Source: Porphyromonadaceae bacterium
Lineage (GTDB): Bacteria; Bacteroidota; Bacteroidia; Bacteroidales; Dysgonomonadaceae
Length of the DNA stretch: 38,172 nt
Assembly (NCBI GenBank): GCA_003517675.1
Contig: DPAC01000164.1
Location: forward strand, 1,947 to 40,118
Direction: 5' to 3'
This document shows, in pieces, positions 26,007 to 34,650 of the stretch (its first letter is position 1; every line of letters begins with the position of its first letter). Made by a program: the position numbers and the translations under genes. The notes beneath the pieces were generated by a model. It made no database searches. It had not been told where the DNA came from and worked only from the letters and a program-made list of their open reading frames with translations.

Positions 26007-28296
26007 TGGAACGGTGGACGGTGCTTACGCCGTCCACCTTTGCTATTTTGGCACAGAGCTGATTCACCTCCTCAGCACTATGCACGTGAACGTTGAAGAC
26101 TCCCTCGAAGATACCATCCTTTGATGACACATTTACACTCTGAATATTGACCACCACATCCTCTGCCAGCTTGGACAGGATATTTGCCAGAATCCCCACA
26201 CGATCGATACCGGTGAAGATGATGGATGCCAGGAAAGAGTACTGGCGGTAATCGCCCCACTCCACCGCGATGATGCGGTCACCATAATTGGCCTTGAGTT
26301 TAAGTCCTGTCTGGCAGGAGCGTTTGTGCACCTCCACCTCTTCCTTTTCAGTTACATAACCAAACACATCATCGCCCGGCAACGGGTTGCAACAGGAATA
26401 GACGATGAAGTTCTTCCGGAAGTTCTGTTCTGTGAGACGGTAAACTGCTTTTCGGTCGATTTTCGGCTGCTTCATTTCCTGTGAGAGCAACAGATTCTCA
26501 TCCTCACTTTCGGTTTCGTTCAGCAACATTTTGCGGGGCTCCTGAGGTGTTTTTTTAATGGCACTCATTGCCTGTTTCATATAGCGGACAAACAGGTTCT
26601 CCTGTTTCTCCGGAACCGGTTTCAGCTTTGAAAAGGCCTCTTTTTGAACCGGTAGAATCACCTCATTGTTCCCAATCATGTAGTAGAGATCCTCTTTGTT
26701 CTCCGCTTTGTAGGAATGAAGGATCTTGTTGAAGAGTGTGTTGTCGATAGGTTCATTGTCAAAAAGCTCCTCCAGCATGTTCTTCCCTTTTTCGATGATG
26801 CGACGCCGTTGACGGCGCAGCGATGCCTCAATCTTGGTACGGGCCTTGGCAGTAGTCACAAAATTGAGCCACTCAGGCTGGGGGTTGACCGACTGGGAAG
26901 TGAGGATCTCAACCTGATCCCCACTGCGCAACTGCTGACTGAGGGGCACAAGGGTGTGGTTCACCTTCGCACCCAGGCAGTGATCACCGATACGGGTATG
27001 AATGGTATAGGCAAAATCCAGCGCTGTGGCACCCTGGGGCAATGTTTTGATCTCTCCTTTGGGTGTAAACACAAATATCTCCGATGAGAAAAGATTCATT
27101 TTCACCGTGTCCAGGAAATCGATCGCGTTAGGGTTGGGATTGGCGAGGATCTCCTGAATCGTTTTCAGCCATTTATCGAGTTCATTGTCTTCCTCGATCC
27201 TGTTTTCCTTATACTTCCAGTGGGCAGCAAACCCTTTCTCGGCGATATCATCCATCCTGCGGCTACGGATCTGTATCTCAATCCATTTGCCGTCAGGCCC
27301 CATCACGGTGAGGTGCAGCGCCTGATACCCGTTGGCCTTGGGGTGACTCACCCAATCACGGATACGGTCGGGTCGCAGTTTGTAGATGTCGGTGATGGCT
27401 GAGTAGATATCCCAGCACTGTTTCTTCTCATCCATGCCGGGATGCACCTCGAAGATGATGCGGACGGCAAACAGGTCATATACCTCATTGAAGCTGATCC
27501 CCTTATTCTGCATCTTGTTCCAGATGGAGTAGACCGATTTTACGCGCGCGCGCATCTCATACTTGATACCCATCTTGTCAAGCGCAGCTATCACCGGCAC
27601 GGCAAAGTTATCGTAAATCTTATTCCGTTCCGGTGCACTCTCTGCAATCTTGGCTGTCAGGTCGGCATACACCTCAGGGTGCTCATACCGGAAACAGAGC
27701 TCCTCCAACTCCGTCTTGATCGCAAAGAGACCCAGGCGATGTGCCAGCGGCGCATAGATATAGAGCGTCTCACCGGTGATCTTGAACTGCTTGGTGGGGC
27801 TCATTGAGGAGAGTGTACGCATGTTGTGCAGCCGGTCGGCGATCTTGATCAGGATCACCCGGATATCGTCTGACATGGTGAGCAGCAACTTGCGGAAGTT
27901 CTCTGCTTGTGCCGACACATTCTCGCCGAACATGCCCTGCGAAATTTTGGTCAACCCATCCACAATCTGAGCGATCTTATCGCCGAACAAAGCGCGGATG
28001 TCATCCACCGTGTAATCGGTATCTTCCACCACGTCGTGTAACAACGATGCCGAGATGGAGGTCGATCCCAGCCCCATCTCTCTGGAGACGATGCGTGCCA
28101 CCGCCAGCGGGTGCATGATGTAGGGTTCACCCGAACGGCGGCGTGCACCTTTGTGTGCCTCTTTCGCCATATTGTAGGCACGGGTGATGACATCCACCTT
28201 CCGCCGGTGATTCGAGTTGAGATAATCCTGAAGGAGCCCCTGAAACTCCTCTTCAATCATCTGCTCGTCGGCAATCATTTTTTCTTCGTCACTCAT
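25999..28296 (-). CDS. rel: Bifunctional (p)ppGpp synthetase/hydrolase
   Basis: This 765-aa Rel/SpoT protein makes and degrades the stringent-response alarmone. The hydrolase (HD) domain has His62 (YIMHPLAVA), His87-Asp88 (LLHDVVEDTD) and DRLHNMRTL, so hydrolysis should be active. The synthetase domain follows (VYDLFAVRII, HPKANGYQALHLTV, EIQIRSRRMD, AAHWKYKE), then a TGS domain (VFTPKGEIKTLPQGATALDFAY) and a C-terminal ACT domain. It ends by overlapping the opposing gene by 8 bp, so its terminator must lie inside that gene if there is one. Confidence 0.95.
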   Translation of the reverse strand: MSDEEKMIADEQMIEEEFQGLLQDYLNSNHRRKVDVITRAYNMAKEAHKGARRRSGEPYIMHPLAVARIVSREMGLGSTSISASLLHDVVEDTDYTVDDIRALFGDKIAQIVDGLTKISQGMFGENVSAQAENFRKLLLTMSDDIRVILIKIADRLHNMRTLSSMSPTKQFKITGETLYIYAPLAHRLGLFAIKTELEELCFRYEHPEVYADLTAKIAESAPERNKIYDNFAVPVIAALDKMGIKYEMRARVKSVYSIWNKMQNKGISFNEVYDLFAVRIIFEVHPGMDEKKQCWDIYSAITDIYKLRPDRIRDWVSHPKANGYQALHLTVMGPDGKWIEIQIRSRRMDDIAEKGFAAHWKYKENRIEEDNELDKWLKTIQEILANPNPNAIDFLDTVKMNLFSSEIFVFTPKGEIKTLPQGATALDFAYTIHTRIGDHCLGAKVNHTLVPLSQQLRSGDQVEILTSQSVNPQPEWLNFVTTAKARTKIEASLRRQRRRIIEKGKNMLEELFDNEPIDNTLFNKILHSYKAENKEDLYYMIGNNEVILPVQKEAFSKLKPVPEKQENLFVRYMKQAMSAIKKTPQEPRKMLLNETESEDENLLLSQEMKQPKIDRKAVYRLTEQNFRKNFIVYSCCNPLPGDDVFGYVTEKEEVEVHKRSCQTGLKLKANYGDRIIAVEWGDYRQYSFLASIIFTGIDRVGILANILSKLAEDVVVNIQSVNVSSKDGIFEGVFNVHVHSAEEVNQLCAKIAKVDGVSTVHRSTI

Positions 28297-28420
28297 ATCC
28301 TGTTAGATCCTCTTTTGAAGCAACCGTTTAATGGCAAACGAAATTACAAATAAATCGAGAGAAAACAGCATTTGCATCTATTTTTTACGGGTGTGTGAAG
28401 GAATTTGAACAAAAAGAACC

Positions 28421-28428
28421 TATCTTTG
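28421..28428 (+). promoter_or_regulatory. -7 box of the thiamine uptake operon
   Basis: TATCTTTG is a perfect TAnnTTTG and lies about 12 bp before the TPP riboswitch. A TTTG sits 13 bp upstream, too near for a normal -33; the true -33 is unclear. Confidence 0.6.
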
Positions 28429-28437
28429 TTTCCTCAA

Positions 28438-28522
28438 ACAACAGGGGTGCCCCAACAGAACGGGCTGAGATCATACCCATATCACCTGATCCGGATAATG
28501 CCGGCGGAGGGAAAGGAAGCAG
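28438..28522 (+). promoter_or_regulatory. TPP riboswitch (THI element)
   Basis: The conserved core is unmistakable: GGGGTGCCCC, then GGGCTGAGA, ATACCC, ACCTGATCCGGATAATGCC and GGCGGAGGGAAA. These are the pyrimidine-sensor (CTGAGA) and diphosphate-sensor (ACCTGAT...GGATAATGCC) arms in the right order. It precedes a TonB receptor and pnuT, so TPP should repress thiamine uptake. About 110 nt separate it from the start codon. That leader includes CCCC plus six T (28567-28576), which could belong to a terminator-type platform, but I could not pair it cleanly. Confidence 0.96.
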
Positions 28523-28633
28523 TACACATCCCGGTGCTCTTCCACAGGTATCCATCTTATTTAAATCCCCTTTTTTATTTCACTAACATGATGAAGCAGC
28601 CACAAGGCATGCTCATCCTAAATTTTATTGCAA

Positions 28634-30880
28634 ATGAAAAAGGTAATCTTTTCAATTCTGCTGACACTTTTCTCAGCAACAGTTTTTCAGACAATGGCGC
28701 AGGCAGATGCTGCGCACGGCGACAGCATCAACAACATCCGGCTGGAAGAGGTGATCGTCTCTGCCACACGTGCCGGTGCACAGACACCCGTCGCTTATTC
28801 CAATATCTCCTCTGCGGAGATCAAAAAACAGAATGCGGCACGCAACATCCCCGCTATCTTGCAGACCACCCCTTCGCTGGTATCTTTTACAGAGGATGGC
28901 CTGGGCGTGGGGAACACCTTTTTCAGGATCCGCGGTACCGATGCCACCCGCATCAACGTGACACTGAACGGGATGCCGCTGAATAATCCCGAGAGCCAGG
29001 AAGTGTTCTGGGTGAACCTGCCCGACCTCTCCGCCTCCCTGCAAAATATTCAGATACAACGCGGCGTGGGCACTTCCACCAACGGATCGGGCGCCTTCGG
29101 AGCCAGCATCTCCCTGCAGACTGCCGGTGCCCGCTCCGGGGCGTATGGGGAAGCATCCACCGCGGTGGGCAGCTATGGCACCTTCCTGTCGAATATTGCC
29201 GCCGGAACGGGTATCTTAGAGAACGGACTTTCGTTCGATGCCCGTTATTCGCGTGTTTTGGGCGATGGCTATGTACGTAACGGGAGTGTGGATCACACCA
29301 ACCTCTATGCGGCATTGTCACATTACACCGATCACCAGCTGATACGGCTGAGCTACCTGAAGGGGGTACAACATACGGGAATCACCTGGGAAGGGGTATC
29401 GGAAGAGCAGATGCAGGACGAGGAATATGGTCGCCGGTACAACCCTGCGGGGGAATATACCGATGAGGCCGGCAACCGGCTCTATTACGACAATGAGACC
29501 GATAATTATTACTCCGATATTGTGCAGTTGACCCTCGCCAGGGAGCTGAACCGCTATCTCTCTCTGAACGCGGGTCTCAGCTACAATTACGGATATGGCT
29601 ATTACGAGAATTACCGGGAAGATGACGACTTTGCTGATTTTGGCCTGCCGGCTCAAACGGTGGAGGGGGTAACCTACGACAGCAGTGATTTTATACGCCG
29701 CAAGCTGATGGAAAATGATTTTTATGTGGCAAACATCGCGCTCAACTATACAAGAAACCGGTTGAAACTGACTTTCGGGGGGATGTACAGCTTCTATGAC
29801 GGAGATCACTTCGGGCGGTTGCCGTGGGTGAAATTCAATCAGGATATCCCCGAGAACTATGAGTGGTACCGCAATGTGGGAAGAAAAGCGGAGGTCAACC
29901 TGTTCACCAAAGCAGATTACCAACTGAATGAGAGGCTCTCTCTCTTCGGTGACTTGCAATACCGGCGGATCAATTACAGTTTCAGCGGGATGGACGACGA
30001 CCTGATGGATCTGACAGGTGATTTCACCTACCATTTTTTAAACCCCAAGGCAGGCGTCTCTCTTCTCCTCAACGAGCGTAACCGGCTCTATGCCTCAGCG
30101 GCTGTGGGACAGCGTGAGCCGCTCCGTACCGACCTCAAGGACGGGATCAAAGGAGAGACGCTGAATCCCATCCAACCGGAAAGGATGATCGATTATGAAC
30201 TGGGATACCGCTATAGCGTTGAAAATGGTACCCACCTGGGTGCGAACTTCTATTTCATGGATTATCACAATCAGATGGTGCAGACAGGGAAACTCAACAA
30301 TGTGGGCTACAAGCTGATGGAGAACGTGAAGGAGAGTTACCGCGCAGGGCTTGAACTGGAAGCAGCTGTGCCGCTGTGGGAAAACAGAATCCGGGTGGAC
30401 GCCAACGCGACCTTCAGCCGGAACAAGATCCAAAATTATACCGCCTGGTTCGACCAGTATGACAATCAGGATAATTGGAATTGGGAGGGACAGATATCCA
30501 AAGAATACGGGACCACCGATATTTCGTTTTCTCCTGAGGTGATAAGCAGCATGGCGATTACCTGGCAGCCCACATCGGTTCTCTACGTGAACCTGATGGG
30601 AAAATATGTGAGCAAACAGTATATGGATAATACCTCTGACGACGCGAAATCCATTGACGCATATTTTGTAAGCAACCTCTCTGCCGGTTATGAGTTCAGA
30701 AAATCTCCCATCGGCACCTTCAACCTGCAGGTTTTCGTGCATAATCTCTTCAACAAAGCATACGTGGCCAACGGATGGGCAGCCACCGACACCTTTGCCG
30801 ACGGCAGCTCCCTCAACTGGACAGGCTACTACCCGCAGGCCACGCGCAATTACATGGCACGGCTCACCCTCTCATTTTAA
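28634..30880 (+). CDS. TonB-dependent outer-membrane receptor, probably for thiamine
   Basis: The start is the ATG at 28634 (748 aa); an in-frame TTG two codons earlier is less likely. A signal peptide ends near TMAQADA. The plug domain follows (LEEVIVSATRAG, VFWVNLPDLSASLQNIQIQRGVGTS), then a 22-strand-type barrel ending in the aromatic MARLTLSF. There is no SusC-type N-terminal carboxypeptidase-like domain and no SusD partner, which fits vitamin rather than glycan uptake. The TPP riboswitch and pnuT downstream make thiamine (or its phosphates) the likely ligand, as for the thiamine outer-membrane transporter of B. thetaiotaomicron. Confidence 0.9.
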   Translation: MKKVIFSILLTLFSATVFQTMAQADAAHGDSINNIRLEEVIVSATRAGAQTPVAYSNISSAEIKKQNAARNIPAILQTTPSLVSFTEDGLGVGNTFFRIRGTDATRINVTLNGMPLNNPESQEVFWVNLPDLSASLQNIQIQRGVGTSTNGSGAFGASISLQTAGARSGAYGEASTAVGSYGTFLSNIAAGTGILENGLSFDARYSRVLGDGYVRNGSVDHTNLYAALSHYTDHQLIRLSYLKGVQHTGITWEGVSEEQMQDEEYGRRYNPAGEYTDEAGNRLYYDNETDNYYSDIVQLTLARELNRYLSLNAGLSYNYGYGYYENYREDDDFADFGLPAQTVEGVTYDSSDFIRRKLMENDFYVANIALNYTRNRLKLTFGGMYSFYDGDHFGRLPWVKFNQDIPENYEWYRNVGRKAEVNLFTKADYQLNERLSLFGDLQYRRINYSFSGMDDDLMDLTGDFTYHFLNPKAGVSLLLNERNRLYASAAVGQREPLRTDLKDGIKGETLNPIQPERMIDYELGYRYSVENGTHLGANFYFMDYHNQMVQTGKLNNVGYKLMENVKESYRAGLELEAAVPLWENRIRVDANATFSRNKIQNYTAWFDQYDNQDNWNWEGQISKEYGTTDISFSPEVISSMAITWQPTSVLYVNLMGKYVSKQYMDNTSDDAKSIDAYFVSNLSAGYEFRKSPIGTFNLQVFVHNLFNKAYVANGWAATDTFADGSSLNWTGYYPQATRNYMARLTLSF

Positions 30881-30893
30881 GCACCCTATGAAC

Positions 30894-31051
30894 AAGGTAT
30901 TTATTTCTCATTTACAGCTTCTCTTCGACCCAATGTCGGTTTACTCGCTATTTGATTTGAAACTCACTTCGCTCAGACAGCAAATCAAATTACGCTCGTT
31001 GCACCGGGTGGGTACCCCGAAGAGAAGCTGAGTGATCGAAATAAATACCTT
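30894..31051. repeat. 158-bp compound inverted repeat between the receptor gene and pnuT
   Basis: Three nested pairs of perfect arms are present. The outer is AAGGTATTTATTTC (30894-30907) with GAAATAAATACCTT (31038-31051). The middle is CAGCTTCTCTTCG (30915-30927) with CGAAGAGAAGCTG (31018-31030). The inner is ATTTGATTTG (30950-30959) with CAAATCAAAT (30981-30990). Outer and middle are separated by 7 nt on each side, so they stack into one long stem. It begins 14 bp after the receptor gene and ends 19 bp before the pnuT ATG. It looks like a MITE-like or palindromic element, or an operon-internal RNA structure. No transposase is nearby. Confidence 0.9.
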
Positions 31052-31070
31052 CTCCCAAATTAAAAAACGT

Positions 31071-31628
31071 ATGCAAACCGTTGAAATTATCGGCGCCCTG
31101 ATCGGCCTGCTCTATCTCTACCTTGAATACAAGGCCAGCAGATGGCTCTGGCCGGTGGGGGTGCTGATGCCGGTGCTCTACATCTGGATCTTCTTCCGGA
31201 GCAGGTTCTATGCCGACATGGCGATCAATGTCTATTACTTTTTCGCCAGCATCTACGGCTGGATCCGCTGGAACAGAGGCCGCACGGAAGGAGAAACGGC
31301 CATCATCCACACCCCGCGGCGAATGATCCTTCCCCTCACGCTTGTCACTATGCTGCTCTTCGTTGCCATCTACCAGATCCTCACCCGCTACACCGACAGC
31401 CCCGTGGCGGCAGGCGACAGCTTCACCACCGCCCTGAGCATCACGGGCATGTGGATGCTGGCGCAGAAGCATGCCGAGCAGTGGTGGGTCTGGTTTGCAG
31501 TGAATATCGTTTCCTGCGGATTATATCTATGGAAGGGACTCTACCCCACCGCTATCCTTTTTGCCATCTATTCCGTTATTTCCGTTTTTGGCTATTTCAA
31601 ATGGGTAAAGCTGGCAAAGGAAAATTGA
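31071..31628 (+). CDS. pnuT: Thiamine transporter PnuT (PnuC family)
   Basis: I place the start at the ATG at 31071 (MQTVEIIGALIGLLYLYLEY, 185 aa). An in-frame GTG at 31032 lies within the inverted repeat and is unlikely. The protein has seven or so membrane helices and the PnuC-type Trp-rich motifs (WLWPVGVLMPVLYIWIFF, YGWIRW, EQWWVWFAVNIVSCGLYLWKGLY). PnuC-family proteins are facilitators; PnuT members sit under TPP riboswitches and need thiamine pyrophosphokinase to trap the substrate, as expected here. The gene is in the riboswitch operon after the receptor. Confidence 0.9.
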   Translation: MQTVEIIGALIGLLYLYLEYKASRWLWPVGVLMPVLYIWIFFRSRFYADMAINVYYFFASIYGWIRWNRGRTEGETAIIHTPRRMILPLTLVTMLLFVAIYQILTRYTDSPVAAGDSFTTALSITGMWMLAQKHAEQWWVWFAVNIVSCGLYLWKGLYPTAILFAIYSVISVFGYFKWVKLAKEN

Positions 31629-31635
31629 CCTGAAT

Positions 31636-31671
31636 AAACCACCATTTATGCCACCACTTAAACCACCATTG
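31636..31671 (+). repeat. Three 12-bp-spaced CCACCA repeats upstream of fic
   Basis: CCACCATTT (31639), CCACCACTT (31651) and CCACCATTG (31663) recur at exactly 12 bp, and AAACCACCATT is repeated perfectly at 31636 and 31660. They lie just after pnuT, before the fic operator. The function is unknown. In one frame they read as Pro-rich codons ending in TGA, so a gene remnant is another option. Confidence 0.6.
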
Positions 31672-31673
31672 TG

Positions 31674-31753
31674 AAATACGGCTCATTTTTTCACAACTTT
31701 CCACTCATTTTTTACCCATTATGAGCCGTATTTTATATATCTTTGAGCCGTAT
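31674..31753 (+). promoter_or_regulatory. Operator-like repeats overlapping the fic promoter
   Basis: AAATACGGCTCAT (31674-31686) and ATGAGCCGTATTT (31721-31733) are a 13-bp perfect inverted repeat. A third copy of the core TGAGCCGTAT lies at 31744-31753, in direct orientation 22 bp (about two helix turns) after the second. The third copy overlaps the end of the -7 box. The arrangement suits binding and looping by a repressor; the Fic protein's own N-terminal HTH is the obvious candidate. Confidence 0.75.
31738..31745 (+). promoter_or_regulatory. -7 box of the fic gene
   Basis: TATCTTTG matches TAnnTTTG and is identical to the -7 box of the thiamine operon. It lies 26 bp before the fic ATG and overlaps the third operator copy by 2 bp, so repressor binding should block it. 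Confidence 0.6.
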
Positions 31754-31771
31754 ATACCTATATGACAAATA

Positions 31772-32803
31772 ATGAATCGGAAAGATATTATATTAAGCTG
31801 GTTAAAAGAGAATCCCGGCCGGGCTTCCAGTGAAATTCTGAAGGGTAGTGGTTTGGCCATTTCCTTATCCACACTGAAAAGGGATTTATCTGATTTAGCG
31901 AAAGATAATTACCTGGTTACGGAGGGTCGGGGCAAAGCATCAAAATATTTTATTTCATCAACCTATACACTATTTTACCCTGTTGATGTGGATCAATATT
32001 TTGAAAAAGAGATTGATGAGCGGAATATACATGAAAATTATAATTTCGAACTGATCGAACTGCTGAATCATGTCTCAATATTCAGTGATGAGGAACTCAG
32101 AAGGCTGAACAGCCTGCAAAAAAAATTCAGCGATAATATTGCTGAATTGCCGGAGGAGTTGTATATCAGAGATATGGAGAGACTGGCAATCGATCTGAGT
32201 TGGAAATCTTCACAAATTGAAGGAAATACCTATACCTTATTGGAAACAGAGCAATTGATTAAAGAGAAAAAGACAGCATCGGGCAAATCGAAAGATGAAG
32301 CGGTGATGCTGTTAAATCATAAAGAAGCAATTGATTTTATCATTGATAACAGCGACTATCTCTCTACGCTGTCGGTAGGAAAAATTGAAAACATCCACAG
32401 TATTCTGATCAAAGAACTGAATGTTGACAGAAATTTAAGAACCAGACGTGTAGGCATCACCGGCACCAATTACAAGCCGCTGGATAATGAGTTCCAGATT
32501 AGAGAAGCTTTGGAGGATGTATGTAAATTGGTTAATAACCGGGAAAATATTTTTGAAAAAGCATTCTTATTGCTTGTTATGATCTCTTACATCCAGCCTT
32601 TTAACGACGGAAATAAAAGAACCGCAAGGATACTGAGTAATGCTCAGTTGATAGCTGGCGGTTACTGCCCCATTTCTTTCAGAACCGTTGATTCGGTCGA
32701 TTATAAAAAAGCAATGCTCCTGTTTTATGAACAGAATAACATGACAGCATTCAAAAATATCTTTATCGATCAGTTTGAATTTGCAGTAAATACCTATTTC
32801 TAA
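31772..32803 (+). CDS. HTH-Fic domain protein with a non-canonical active site
   Basis: Residues 1-65 form a winged-helix DNA-binding domain. A Fic domain follows at about 120-310. The core motif is QPFNDGNKRTAR (275-286), where the catalytic His of HPFxxGNGR is Gln275 and the usual second Gly is Lys282. The inhibitory helix motif SxxxEG is present (Ser146-Glu150-Gly151), as in class II Fic proteins. Canonical Fic enzymes transfer AMP to target hydroxyls; without the His, that activity is doubtful. The gene is AT-rich compared with its neighbours, which suggests transfer. No antitoxin-like gene is adjacent. Operator repeats upstream fit autoregulation. Confidence 0.88.
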   Translation: MNRKDIILSWLKENPGRASSEILKGSGLAISLSTLKRDLSDLAKDNYLVTEGRGKASKYFISSTYTLFYPVDVDQYFEKEIDERNIHENYNFELIELLNHVSIFSDEELRRLNSLQKKFSDNIAELPEELYIRDMERLAIDLSWKSSQIEGNTYTLLETEQLIKEKKTASGKSKDEAVMLLNHKEAIDFIIDNSDYLSTLSVGKIENIHSILIKELNVDRNLRTRRVGITGTNYKPLDNEFQIREALEDVCKLVNNRENIFEKAFLLLVMISYIQPFNDGNKRTARILSNAQLIAGGYCPISFRTVDSVDYKKAMLLFYEQNNMTAFKNIFIDQFEFAVNTYF

Positions 32804-32911
32804 CCGACAATCGCACCGGTAAGTTCGTCAAGTGAGAAGCTTGCAAAAAGAAGATCAATCGCACAATTGGATAAAGTGCAGACTGACCTTCTTGCCTATG
32901 AATATTTGTAA
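32804..32911 (+). pseudogene. Possible remnant reading frame just after fic
   Basis: In the same frame as fic, the sequence continues open for 35 codons after the fic stop to a TAA at 32909-32911. The residues (SSEKLAKRRSIAQLDKVQTD and a few more) are protein-like and charged, with no ATG. It could be the tail of a lost gene or a former fic extension. I do not recognise a family. Confidence 0.3.
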
Positions 32912-32937
32912 AAGAGGATTTTCTTCTTTCGAAACGG

Positions 32938-34650
32938 TTATTTTTTTCTCTTCGGAATGTGAACCGCCTCACCCAGCACATCGGCAAATGCTTCGAAGAT
33001 AGCCTCCGAGTAGGTGGGATGTCCGTAGATGGTTTTCACCACCTCATCTACCGTGATCTCCATCTCCATAATCAGCGATGCCTGGGTAATGAGCTCAGCA
33101 GCAGAAGGACCGATGATATGGACGCCGAGCACTTCGCCATAGCGGTTGTCGGCAATCACTTTTACAAATCCCTCGGCTTCGCCCGATGCCAGTGCACGTC
33201 CGTTGGCCGAAAAATTGAATCGCCCGATGCGGATATCGTCGCCGTACTTCTCACGGGCCTGTGTTTCGGTCAGCCCCACCATCGCCACCTCCGGCAGCGT
33301 GTAGACCACGGATGGCGCCGAGAGCAGCTTGATGGAACGATGATTGCCTTTCACCGCATTTTCGGCAGCCACTTCTCCCATGCGGAAAGCCACGTGGGCA
33401 AGCATCTTGATGCCGTTCACATCGCCGGGGGCATAAACACCTTTCACGCTGGTCTCCATGTAGTTATCCACCTTGATCTTACCTCTTTCCGTCTCGAGCT
33501 TCACCTCGCCCATGGCAGCCAGGTCGGGCACACGGCCAATGGCAAGGAGTGCCTTGTCGGCGATGACCGGCTCTTTTCCGTCGATCCTTACTTCCAGCTT
33601 ATCGCCCTTGTCCACGACTTCGGTGATGCGGGCGCCGGTAATAATCTCGATTCCTTTCTTTTTAACGATGCGTGACAGCTCTGCCGTGACATCATTGTCG
33701 AACATCGGCACGATCTGATCCATCATCTCCACGATGATCACCCTGGAGCCAAGGCCGGCAAATGAGAGGCCCATTTCGGCACCGATTACCCCACCGCCCA
33801 GGATAACCAGGGTCTCCGGTACATCCCTGATATCCAGCAGATCGTCACTGGTGAGCACCTTCTTGTTATCAAGACCGGGGATATTCGGCATAAACACTTT
33901 CGATCCGCCGGCAAGGATGATCTTGTCCGCTTTGATGATCTGTGAGTCATTGATCACCACATCCTTGTTTTGATTGAGCCTGCCGACTCCTTTGTAGATG
34001 TCCACGCCGTTGCTTTTGAGCAGTGCCTCCACGCCGCTGGTCAGCTTTTTCACCACCCCGTTTTTAAATTGCACCACCTTCTCCATATCGATCTTTATCT
34101 GGGGGCTGTCGATGATGATTCCCCGCGACGCAGCATTGCGGATATGTTCAATGATCTCCACATTCTTCAGATATGCCTTCGACGGGATACATCCCACGTT
34201 GAGGCAGGTACCGCCAAAGGTGCCTTTCTCCACAATGGCCACCCTGGCACCCAGTTGTGCGGCCCTGATGGCTGCCACATAACCGGCAGGCCCGCCGCCG
34301 ATGACCGCCACCTGGTAGTTATCCTCCAGGCGGATCATCCGTTTATGTTCTTCTGGTTCTGTGGCACCGGTATCTTCAATTACCTCCGGCATGAGGGTAT
34401 CTACCGATTCGTTTTCGTTCCCGATATACCCTATCACTTCGGTCACCGGCACGGTCTCCCCCTCCTGGTGTACAATCTTCAGCAGGATCCCCGACGCTTC
34501 CGCTTCGATCTCCATACTGGTCTTGTCGGTCATGATCTCGAGGATGATCTCCCCTTCGGTCACGGTGTCACCCTCTTTCTTCAGCCACTTCACAATTTGC
34601 CCTTCGGTCATGTCAATACCAGCTTTGGGCATGATTATTTCAAAAGCCAT
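32938..34650 (-). CDS. lpdA: Dihydrolipoamide dehydrogenase (E3) with fused N-terminal lipoyl domain
   Basis: Residues 1-80 are a lipoyl domain (FEIIMPKAGIDMTEG) with the lipoylated Lys43 in the TDKTSMEIEA turn. A linker follows, then E3: FAD motif GGGPAG (118-123), redox disulfide Cys149/Cys154 in GGTCLNVGCIPSK, NAD motif GGGVIGAEMG, and the C-terminal active-site HPTYSE. E3 reoxidises the lipoyl group and makes NADH. The E3-lipoyl fusion is known from acetoin and some pyruvate dehydrogenase operons. Here it carries the only lipoyl domain in the operon. It is the last gene on this strand. Confidence 0.95.
   Translation of the reverse strand: MAFEIIMPKAGIDMTEGQIVKWLKKEGDTVTEGEIILEIMTDKTSMEIEAEASGILLKIVHQEGETVPVTEVIGYIGNENESVDTLMPEVIEDTGATEPEEHKRMIRLEDNYQVAVIGGGPAGYVAAIRAAQLGARVAIVEKGTFGGTCLNVGCIPSKAYLKNVEIIEHIRNAASRGIIIDSPQIKIDMEKVVQFKNGVVKKLTSGVEALLKSNGVDIYKGVGRLNQNKDVVINDSQIIKADKIILAGGSKVFMPNIPGLDNKKVLTSDDLLDIRDVPETLVILGGGVIGAEMGLSFAGLGSRVIIVEMMDQIVPMFDNDVTAELSRIVKKKGIEIITGARITEVVDKGDKLEVRIDGKEPVIADKALLAIGRVPDLAAMGEVKLETERGKIKVDNYMETSVKGVYAPGDVNGIKMLAHVAFRMGEVAAENAVKGNHRSIKLLSAPSVVYTLPEVAMVGLTETQAREKYGDDIRIGRFNFSANGRALASGEAEGFVKVIADNRYGEVLGVHIIGPSAAELITQASLIMEMEITVDEVVKTIYGHPTYSEAIFEAFADVLGEAVHIPKRKK

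Noticed and set aside
28405..28986. A 193-codon plus-strand frame through the TPP riboswitch
   Set aside because: It covers the riboswitch and the receptor start in another frame; its residues match nothing.
31032..31070. GTG start giving pnuT 13 more residues
   Set aside because: The extension is encoded by the inverted-repeat element and precedes the normal PnuT start MQTVEIIGAL.
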